NCBI GenBank assembly: GCA_002431635.1
Contig: DJGH01000009.1
Coordinates: forward strand, 10,336 to 17,975
Length of the DNA: 7,640 bases
Direction: 5' to 3'
Source of the DNA: Petrotoga sp. UBA5851
Lineage (GTDB): Bacteria; Thermotogota; Thermotogae; Petrotogales; Petrotogaceae
In this document: positions 1-4,881 of the stretch, one piece after another
How positions within the stretch are numbered: the first letter of the stretch is position 1
Layout of the letters: each line of letters begins with the position of its first letter
Program-made: the position numbers and the translations under genes
The notes under the pieces: generated by a model
What the model was told of the DNA's origin: nothing
Seen by the model: the letters and a program-made list of their open reading frames with translations, nothing else
The model's database searches: none

Positions 1-99
1 AGCCATTAACTCTGAAATATCGTACTCCTGTCCGTTCAATACAGAAGAACAAAAACCGCATTCGTCATCTGCCGGGAAGTACCTTATGTATGCTGTCAT
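1..99 (-). CDS. Unrecognised protein, N-terminal 33 residues only (gene runs off the left edge)
   Basis: This is the 5' end of a minus-strand gene; the rest lies outside the window. The start is an ATG at 97-99 preceded by a perfect AGGAGG (108-113) at 8 nt spacing. The translation begins MTAYIRYFPADDE and continues CGFCSSVLNGQEY, so a CxxC pair lies at residues 14 and 17. That pair could be half of a zinc-binding site or a redox pair, but 33 residues are too few to assign a family. No signal peptide or membrane segment is visible. The gene has its own strong promoter at 137-165 and is therefore probably transcribed separately from the amidohydrolase, which ends 179 bp upstream of it. That it is a real gene is well supported by the ribosome binding site, the promoter and the open frame. 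Its function is unknown. Confidence 0.75.
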   Translation of the reverse strand, partial: MTAYIRYFPADDECGFCSSVLNGQEYDISELMA

Positions 100-136
100 A
101 TTTAATTCCTCCTATCTTTTGTTTTTATGTAATACA

Positions 137-165
137 ATAATATCATTATCACTCGATAATGTCAA
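137..165 (-). promoter_or_regulatory. Sigma-70/sigma-A type promoter for the gene at 1-99
   Basis: On the minus strand, TTGACA (160-165) is followed by exactly 17 nt and then TATTAT (137-142). This is a consensus -35, an ideal spacer and a -10 with one mismatch. Transcription would start near 130, leaving a leader of about 30 nt before the AGGAGG and ATG. The spacer contains a perfect inverted repeat, listed separately, so the promoter may be repressible. Confidence 0.75.
144..161. promoter_or_regulatory. Operator-like inverted repeat inside the promoter spacer
   Basis: CATTATC (144-150) and GATAATG (155-161) are perfect reverse complements separated by ACTC. The repeat fills the gap between -35 and -10 of the promoter for the gene at 1-99, and its last two bases overlap the -35. 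A dimeric repressor bound here would block RNA polymerase. The GATAAT/ATTATC half-sites resemble those of Fur/PerR-family or DtxR/MntR-family metal regulators, but the 7-4-7 spacing is not the classical Fur 7-1-7 layout. The regulator is unknown. Confidence 0.45.
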
Positions 166-278
166 GTGCTAACAGAAAATAAGGAAAATTTCTATAAATA
201 TTTTTTATAAAGAAAAAGATATGAGGTAAATATATTTGAAATTTCTTTTTTAAGCAAAAGCAAACAAAAAATGCTAAT

Positions 279-1556
279 TCATCCTAAAATCTGTGGGATA
301 CTTATCTTTTCAAATGGATCACACTTAAATACAAGATATCTTCCTGTTGTGAGCGGATCCCTTTCAAAGCCATCAATTGACGATGCTCCGTATGTCATAG
401 AAACGATGCTTTGCCTCAGAGAAACACCGTTCTCTGAAAGAATACTCAAATCTCTTACCCAATCAGGTGTTTCCACTGGGGCATCTGAGGAAAAGGTGAC
501 AGGGATAGAGTGACTGAAGAAATCTTTGAACCTATAGCAAAAAACTGATCTTTCTCCAAGGCACAGTGGAACCAGTGCTTTGTCAGACTCTATGAAAGCT
601 GGCTGAACATCGAGTACTACCGGATGGGAAGCTATCCGTTCAAGCTGGTCGTCACGTACAAGAGAAGCATGGATTATTCTGTGGAGCTTATGCGGGTTTA
701 CCTTTTCCATTGCACCGAGTATTTCATCAATGGCTCCGTCTCCTATAGCATGCATTGCGAGGTGAAGGTTCTTTTCTTCGCAGAAGTTAAGTGCTTGAGC
801 TATCTGGTCTTTATTCCAAACTTTTTGTCCCAGACTTTCGATATCGTTATATTTTTGGGAGAGTAAGGCAGTTCTTGCACCGAAGGAACCGTCCACGTAT
901 ATTTTTACTGAGCGGAAGTATTCAAAGTATCCCTGTTCGCTGAATGAGAAAAGCTCATCACAGCTATTTACTGCTACTTTTTCGAATATCTTGAGTTTGG
1001 AATTTTCAAAGGGGAGTTCTTCGGGGGTTATTCCGTGAAGATCATCGGAATGTACAAATCCGTAGCCTTTTGAAGTAAGATAGCCAACTGCATGTTCAAA
1101 AGCTTTTTTGATATCAAAGTTCTCCTTTATGGCGGAGTAAAGTATTTTTATGGCATTTTCAGTGACGGTACCGCTGGCAGGGTCAACATAGGAGCTTTCT
1201 GTAGAGAAGTCCACCGTGTCTATAACAGGTTTATTTACCACCGCCTTATGGCCGCATCTTCTGATAAGTATAACCGGTGTATCAACAGTGATTTCATCGA
1301 TAAATCCCCTTGTAACCTGGGCGCTTGATTCATCCCAGCCTCGTAGGAATATTGGGGATCTTCCTTCTTGGAGCTTTTTAAAAATAAGATCTTTTATCTG
1401 TGCAAGAGTAAGATTTTCCAGAGACGGTGTCATAAGTTTTTTTCCGAAAGATAAAAGATGCATGTGAGAGTCGGTGACAAGGGGAGTGATATAATCACTG
1501 CAGTTTGTTGGGGTGCTTATAAATCTAAAAGTTCCGTCTTTAGTCAAAATATGCAT
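279..1556 (-). CDS. Amidohydrolase family 3 (YtcJ-like) metal-dependent hydrolase, short form
   Basis: This 425-residue protein belongs to the amidohydrolase superfamily, YtcJ-like branch. Visible signatures are DSHMHLLSFG with the metal-binding HxH at H31/H33; RRCGHKAVVN (99-108); KIYVDGSFGARTALL (218-232), the family's DG.xG.RTA segment; HAIGDGA (H269); IIHASL (H296); and SSDAPVE, with the catalytic/metal Asp at D358. All expected metal ligands are present, so it should be active. YtcJ-like proteins are usually about 520-550 residues. Here only about 28 residues precede the HxH, and the C-terminal strand region is also brief, so the small beta-sandwich domain is reduced. The ATG at 1556 has AAGGAGGA at 1561-1568. 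The frame upstream has no alternative ATG before a stop inside the yjfB terminator. The substrate cannot be told from sequence; hydrolysis of an amide or related C-N bond in the cytoplasm is an inference. There is no signal peptide. The stop is TGA (279-281). Confidence 0.88.
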   Translation of the reverse strand: MHILTKDGTFRFISTPTNCSDYITPLVTDSHMHLLSFGKKLMTPSLENLTLAQIKDLIFKKLQEGRSPIFLRGWDESSAQVTRGFIDEITVDTPVILIRRCGHKAVVNKPVIDTVDFSTESSYVDPASGTVTENAIKILYSAIKENFDIKKAFEHAVGYLTSKGYGFVHSDDLHGITPEELPFENSKLKIFEKVAVNSCDELFSFSEQGYFEYFRSVKIYVDGSFGARTALLSQKYNDIESLGQKVWNKDQIAQALNFCEEKNLHLAMHAIGDGAIDEILGAMEKVNPHKLHRIIHASLVRDDQLERIASHPVVLDVQPAFIESDKALVPLCLGERSVFCYRFKDFFSHSIPVTFSSDAPVETPDWVRDLSILSENGVSLRQSIVSMTYGASSIDGFERDPLTTGRYLVFKCDPFEKISIPQILG

Positions 1557-1578
1557 TTTGTCCTCCTTTTCCGCAATA

Positions 1579-1607
1579 TGTATAGCATATTTTATATAAA
1601 ATCCATA
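1579..1607 (-). promoter_or_regulatory. Possible extended -10 promoter for the amidohydrolase
   Basis: The minus strand carries TGC followed by TATACA (-10 at 1579-1584), an extended -10 arrangement. At 17 nt upstream there is only a weak -35-like TATGGA (1602-1607). It lies just downstream of the yjfB terminator and 23 nt before the amidohydrolase start, the place where a promoter is needed if that terminator works. The stretch is very AT-rich, so a chance match is possible. Confidence 0.35.
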
Positions 1608-1610
1608 TTG

Positions 1611-1639
1611 AAAATAAAAAAGTTGCCCTTACGGGCAAC
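1611..1639 (-). terminator. Rho-independent terminator after the yjfB-like gene
   Basis: On the minus strand, GTTGCCC (1633-1639) pairs with GGGCAAC (1622-1628) around a 4-nt GTAA loop, and is followed at once by six T (1616-1621) and a further T-rich run. The hairpin begins 11 bp past the yjfB stop codon. It ends the fliS-yjfB unit and separates it from the amidohydrolase. Confidence 0.88.
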
Positions 1640-1650
1640 CATAGCAGGTG

Positions 1651-1842
1651 TTAAGCGTAAATATCAAGGTTGTTCCCAAGGAAAGGATTCAGAGCCTGAT
1701 GCATTGCCTGTGTTGTTTCCTGCATGCTTTGGACAAGCATGTCAGCCCCTTCTTTCTTCGTATCAACAGCCATTTTCATAACTCTGAGCGATACAGCCTG
1801 CTGTAAGACGGAGTTGTTTGCGTTGATTCCGTAAATGTCCAT
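1651..1842 (-). CDS. yjfB: YjfB-family putative motility protein
   Basis: This is a 63-residue peptide starting MDIYGINANNSVLQQAVSLR and ending GNNLDIYA. It matches the small YjfB putative-motility family pattern: a short N-terminal segment, a helix rich in Val/Gln/Lys with a VSLRVMKMAVD core, a second helix, and a terminal G.xLDI.A motif. The molecular role of the family is not established; it is known by association with flagellar genes. No signal peptide, membrane segment or cysteine is present. An in-frame ATG 21 nt further upstream would give 70 residues, but AAGGAGGGAG (1848-1856) sits correctly only for the start at 1842, and the conserved N-terminus begins there. It lies 31 bp after fliS on the same strand with no promoter between, and is followed by a clear terminator, so fliS and this gene are probably one transcript. 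Confidence 0.82.
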   Translation of the reverse strand: MDIYGINANNSVLQQAVSLRVMKMAVDTKKEGADMLVQSMQETTQAMHQALNPFLGNNLDIYA

Positions 1843-1849
1843 GCTGCTC

Positions 1850-1855
1850 CCTCCT
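1850..1855 (-). promoter_or_regulatory. Ribosome binding site that fixes the yjfB start
   Basis: A perfect AGGAGG within AAGGAGGGAG lies 7 nt before the ATG at 1840-1842. The more upstream in-frame ATG (1861-1863) would place this site inside the coding region, so the shorter 63-residue product is preferred. Confidence 0.8.
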
Positions 1856-1873
1856 TTCACCAATTAGAAAGTA

Positions 1874-2407
1874 TTATTGATTTTCTGTTAGGTTCACAGG
1901 TGGTTTTCCGTTTGGATTTTTAACAATTTCCTCCCAGGTATCGCGTAGGTCTTTGGTGAGCTCTATCATCTGGGAAACTGGTTCGGTTTCCTTTTTAAAG
2001 TTGGCTTTTTCCAGGTTGTCCAGTATGAAGGTGTAAAGACCGAAAAGATTTCCTGAGATCTCGTATTCAGGCTTAAGAGTAGACATTAGTTCTATGAATA
2101 TATCCTGAGCGCGTATTATAGCTGTGTGCGCATTTGCATACTCTTTTTTTGAAGCAAAGTCAATATACTGGTTCATGAACTTTATTGCGCCGTTGAAAAG
2201 CATAAGCACCAATTCCTGAGGACTTGCAGTAAGTATTGAATTTTCAAGATACTGATCCGCCAGATCGCGTCTTTCTTTTGGTTCCTCCCGTGGTTTTTGG
2301 GAGAGCTGCTCAACACGTACCTGGTTGTTGTTTATTATCTGCGGTTTTATAAACTTGCTGTAAGTTCCGTTGGTGATTACTTTTGCATTGTTAGTATTTT
2401 CCGGCAT
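1874..2407 (-). CDS. fliS: Flagellin export chaperone FliS with an N-terminal extension
   Basis: FliS binds the C-terminal disordered part of flagellin in the cytoplasm, prevents premature polymerisation and delivers it to the flagellar export gate. The core covers residues about 50-165 and begins ADQYLENSILTASPQELVLM, the family hallmark (YxxNxxxTASPxxLxLMLxxGAIxF), followed by the other helices of the four-helix bundle (about 85-110, 118-136, 142-164). The protein is 177 residues, against about 125-140 for typical FliS. The excess is about 48 residues ahead of the hallmark, polar and Asn/Gln-rich then charged (KPREEPKERRD), plus a short Pro/Asn-rich tail. No alternative ATG/GTG/TTG start exists between residue 1 and the core. 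The ATG has a moderate site, GGGGTGA, at 2412-2418. The gene is divergent from fliD and leads the fliS-yjfB unit. There are no cysteines. The identification is confident; the role of the extension is unknown. Confidence 0.93.
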   Translation of the reverse strand: MPENTNNAKVITNGTYSKFIKPQIINNNQVRVEQLSQKPREEPKERRDLADQYLENSILTASPQELVLMLFNGAIKFMNQYIDFASKKEYANAHTAIIRAQDIFIELMSTLKPEYEISGNLFGLYTFILDNLEKANFKKETEPVSQMIELTKDLRDTWEEIVKNPNGKPPVNLTENQ

Positions 2408-2476
2408 AATTTCACCCCGTTTTTCTAGATATTCATATCATTTTATCGTCCGTAAATGCAAAAGCAGTATATTAAA

Positions 2477-2485
2477 ATTATAGCA
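2477..2485 (-). promoter_or_regulatory. Extended -10 promoter for fliS-yjfB
   Basis: The minus strand reads TGCTATAAT (2477-2485), a perfect extended -10 (TGn-TATAAT). No good -35 is found 17 nt upstream (TGTAAC), which extended -10 promoters tolerate. Transcription would begin near 2470, giving a leader of about 63 nt. This element directly abuts the -35 of the fliD promoter on the other strand. Confidence 0.55.
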
Positions 2486-2513
2486 TAAAGTAACCACCAG
2501 TTACAGTCGATAA
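2486..2513 (+). promoter_or_regulatory. Sigma-28 (FliA/SigD) type promoter for fliD
   Basis: TAAAGT (2486-2491) and GTCGATAA (2506-2513) match the flagellar sigma-28 elements TAAA and GCCGATAA, the second with one mismatch. The gap from TAAA to the -10 is 16 nt, one longer than the usual 15. Transcription would start near 2520, about 40 nt before the fliD ATG. A late-class promoter is what a filament cap gene would be expected to have. A 5-bp inverted repeat (GTAAC/GTTAC, 2490-2504) lies in the spacer. Confidence 0.62.
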
Positions 2514-2560
2514 TAAACTTAGATGTTCAAATAAATCATGGATCAGGAGGTACAAATTCA

Positions 2561-4843
2561 ATGGCTGACAATCCATATCTTGGTTCAATGCAGATGGCCG
2601 GTCTTACTGGCATAGATACCAAGTCTATGATAAACAAAATAATGGAAAAGAAGTTAGTTCCCGTGGAAAGAGAACAGACTAAGTTTGATAAGCTCTCATA
2701 TCAGCAGAAGGCCTGGCAGGCTGTGGATAAAAAGCTTAGTGATTTTTGGTCGTATCTTGCCGACTTCAGAGTGCAGAGTACTCTTATACCCAAGAAGGTA
2801 ACGTCCGCTGATGAAAAAATCATAACAGTTACTGCACAGCCGGCAGCTATAAATAGATCCTTATACGTTAATGTTGTGCAGATGGCATCACCTTCCAAGT
2901 ATACTGCAGCCAGCGGTCCTAACTTTATAAGGGATGATGTTCTGCTTACCAAAAAATTTAGTGAGCTATCGTATACCACCACTCCTTCTTTCGCAAGCGG
3001 AGATCCGTCGGTAAATACCTTTACGATAAAAACAGTAAATTCCAACGGGAATATAACTAAAAACGTCAGTATTGATATGGCGGCGCTTTCGACAGGAGAT
3101 CCTACTGTCCAGCAGATACTGGATAAAATAAACACAGAGTTCTCTGGAACGATGACTGCGGAGTTAAACAATGGAAAGCTTCAGCTTGTAAAGCAGGGAG
3201 ACACAAATAAAATTATACTGGGATCAAGTTCGGATACATCAAACTTTTTTGATGTGTTTAAGTTGAACGGTGCGGCTGATTCGACAGGAAAAGTCGTAAC
3301 TTCTGTAAGCGGTGAGGTTGTAGGCGGAACATATCCTACTCCCGCAGACGATACCCTGAACAACCTTCCTCTTATACCCGGAAGTATTACGTTCAGCCTC
3401 AACGGAGGACTCCAGACCTTAAAAGATGACGGCGGAGGAAACCTAAAAAAGGTTGACGGTACCGTAGTGGGGTTTATAAACTATACTACTGGTAAGTTCA
3501 GTGTATTCAGCGACTCATCTTTAGATGGAAAAAGCATGGACAGCGTAAGCTATAAGTATCAGACATCCACCACCCTCAGCGGTTTGGAAAGTACCGAGCC
3601 TGTATGGTCTGTGGGACAGTCTAAAGCTTTCAGCAACTATGTTTCCGGAGTAAGCTCAATAGAAAACACTGTTACTGTAAACGGTGTGGATATAACTTTT
3701 ACATCAAGCGATTCTCTTACAACTCTTATTGCTAAGATAAACGGATCTCAGTCAGGTGCTACGGCTTCTGTGGATAGCAGCGGAAGGTTTTTTATTGAAA
3801 ACAGGGAAGGTGGTCCTGCAGATATAAGTATAAGCGGAAAGGATAGCGGCGGGAAAAAACTTCTTGTAGCTCTTAAGATGCTTGAGCCTGACGAGGCAAC
3901 TCTTGCAGGTACTATGAGTGCCGGTGAGGCTGCAATCGTTAAAGTATCTTCATCAGCATCGGGAACAGGTGCCATGACTGTGACTTCTTGGACCAACAAT
4001 GTTGTTTTTGAAGATATAACCATAAATCTAAAAAGTCTTTCAGAGACATCTTCGACATATACAAAGATTGATGTAGAACAGGATGTAGATAAATCAGTTG
4101 AGAAGGTAAAGGAGTACGTTACAAAGTACAACGAGCTTATGGACTTTCTTTATGTTAGGTATAAGAAGACACCGGCATCAACGACTATTGATGTCAGTAG
4201 TCCTACGAGACCAAAAGATCCTGATGCAATGACCGAGGATATGACGGAAGAGCAAAAGCTGGAAGTGGTTCTCAGAGGAGACAACAATCTTCAGAATATT
4301 TTCATGAAGATGAGAAGTATTTCCTACGGTACCGTAGATTGGTACTCTACCGACAAGCCCAAGTATTCTTCATTTTCACAGATAGGTATAATAAACGGCG
4401 ATGCTGGAAAAACCTACGAGAATACGCTCAAAGGTCATCTGTCAGTTGATGAAACTACTTTGAAAGCCAAGCTTAAGGAAAATCCCATTGATGTATGGAA
4501 TATAATATCTGAAGAAAAAGAAGTGGTTGTAGGCTATGATTCAACAAATAAGCCCATTTATGCCAAGAACTCAGGAGTGGTTACCCAGGTCAAGGACTAC
4601 ATATGGCAGGTTACAAAGTACAGCGGTACGATAGATCAGATCTCGGGTACCAACGGAACCATCGGAAAGGAAATGAACAGGATTGCCAAATGGCTTGTAA
4701 ATGCAATAAATAAACTTCAGAAAAAAGAAGCGGATCTTTACCAAACATTTTCCAAGATGGAGCAGGCGGTTTCAAAGATGAGCATCCAAGGCTCTTATCT
4801 TTTGAGTAAGCTTGGAAATAACAGTAATAACAGCAATCAATAA
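2561..4843 (+). CDS. fliD: Flagellar hook-associated protein 2 (filament cap) FliD
   Basis: FliD forms the cap at the filament tip under which exported flagellin folds and is added. Residues 13-110 form the N-terminal FliD domain (GLTGIDTKSMINKIMEKK, then VEREQTKFDKLSYQQKAW). Residues about 480-750 form the C-terminal FliD domain (DITINLKSLS, DVEQDVDKSVEKVKEYVTKY, QIGI, GHLSVDETTL) ending in a helical coiled segment (705-745) and an Asn/Ser-rich tail. Two flagellin hook-IN-type motifs are visible, at 182-212 (LDKINTEF) and 383-413 (LIAKINGSQS). Between them lies an additional beta-rich module, about 269-335. At 760 residues it is long for FliD (commonly 450-700), the excess lying in the exposed middle. 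It has no cysteine, as is usual for axial flagellar proteins, and no Sec signal, as expected for type III export. AGGAGG (2545-2550) precedes the ATG by 10 nt, slightly far. It is driven by the sigma-28-like promoter and ends in a bidirectional terminator. Confidence 0.95.
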   Translation: MADNPYLGSMQMAGLTGIDTKSMINKIMEKKLVPVEREQTKFDKLSYQQKAWQAVDKKLSDFWSYLADFRVQSTLIPKKVTSADEKIITVTAQPAAINRSLYVNVVQMASPSKYTAASGPNFIRDDVLLTKKFSELSYTTTPSFASGDPSVNTFTIKTVNSNGNITKNVSIDMAALSTGDPTVQQILDKINTEFSGTMTAELNNGKLQLVKQGDTNKIILGSSSDTSNFFDVFKLNGAADSTGKVVTSVSGEVVGGTYPTPADDTLNNLPLIPGSITFSLNGGLQTLKDDGGGNLKKVDGTVVGFINYTTGKFSVFSDSSLDGKSMDSVSYKYQTSTTLSGLESTEPVWSVGQSKAFSNYVSGVSSIENTVTVNGVDITFTSSDSLTTLIAKINGSQSGATASVDSSGRFFIENREGGPADISISGKDSGGKKLLVALKMLEPDEATLAGTMSAGEAAIVKVSSSASGTGAMTVTSWTNNVVFEDITINLKSLSETSSTYTKIDVEQDVDKSVEKVKEYVTKYNELMDFLYVRYKKTPASTTIDVSSPTRPKDPDAMTEDMTEEQKLEVVLRGDNNLQNIFMKMRSISYGTVDWYSTDKPKYSSFSQIGIINGDAGKTYENTLKGHLSVDETTLKAKLKENPIDVWNIISEEKEVVVGYDSTNKPIYAKNSGVVTQVKDYIWQVTKYSGTIDQISGTNGTIGKEMNRIAKWLVNAINKLQKKEADLYQTFSKMEQAVSKMSIQGSYLLSKLGNNSNNSNQ

Positions 4844-4881
4844 AATAAACAAGAGGCTTAAGCCTCTTGTTTATTTTATTG
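4838..4881. terminator. Bidirectional terminator: 44-bp perfect palindrome between fliD and the amylase
   Basis: The 44 bp are an exact palindrome centred on TTAA (4858-4861). The core arms AAGAGGC/GCCTCTT are flanked on each side by an AT-rich segment (CAATAAAATAAAC and its complement), so each strand has a GC-containing stem followed by a U-rich tract. It contains the fliD stop (4841-4843) and the amylase stop (4871-4873) and should end both convergent transcripts. Confidence 0.92.

Noticed and set aside
181..278. Search for a terminator after the amidohydrolase, or a small gene
   Set aside because: Only weak AT hairpins and T-rich runs are present, with no GC-containing stem. No open frame with a ribosome binding site was found.
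271..513. 80-codon plus-strand open frame overlapping the 3' end of the amidohydrolase
   Set aside because: It lies almost wholly antisense to the amidohydrolase, with no Shine-Dalgarno site before its ATG (upstream sequence is CAAACAAAAA).
1458..1781. 107-codon plus-strand open frame spanning the amidohydrolase start and yjfB
   Set aside because: It runs antisense through two supported genes and through the yjfB terminator hairpin, and its start overlaps the amidohydrolase coding region without a ribosome binding site.
2443..2450. GACGATAA on the minus strand, a possible sigma-28 -10 for fliS
   Set aside because: It matches 7 of 8 positions, but no TAAA-like -35 lies 14-17 nt upstream; the extended -10 at 2477-2485 is a better candidate.
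2701..3171. 156-codon open frame on the minus strand within fliD
   Set aside because: It lies antisense to strongly supported FliD coding sequence, has no ribosome binding site worth noting, and its translation shows no family pattern.
3748..4131. 127-codon open frame on the minus strand within fliD
   Set aside because: Antisense shadow of the fliD frame; the composition reflects complement of Ser/Thr/Ala-rich codons.
4324..4337. 14-bp palindrome CTACGGTACCGTAG inside fliD
   Set aside because: It is in coding sequence for an ordinary FliD segment (YGTVDW) with no regulatory context; a chance occurrence is sufficient.
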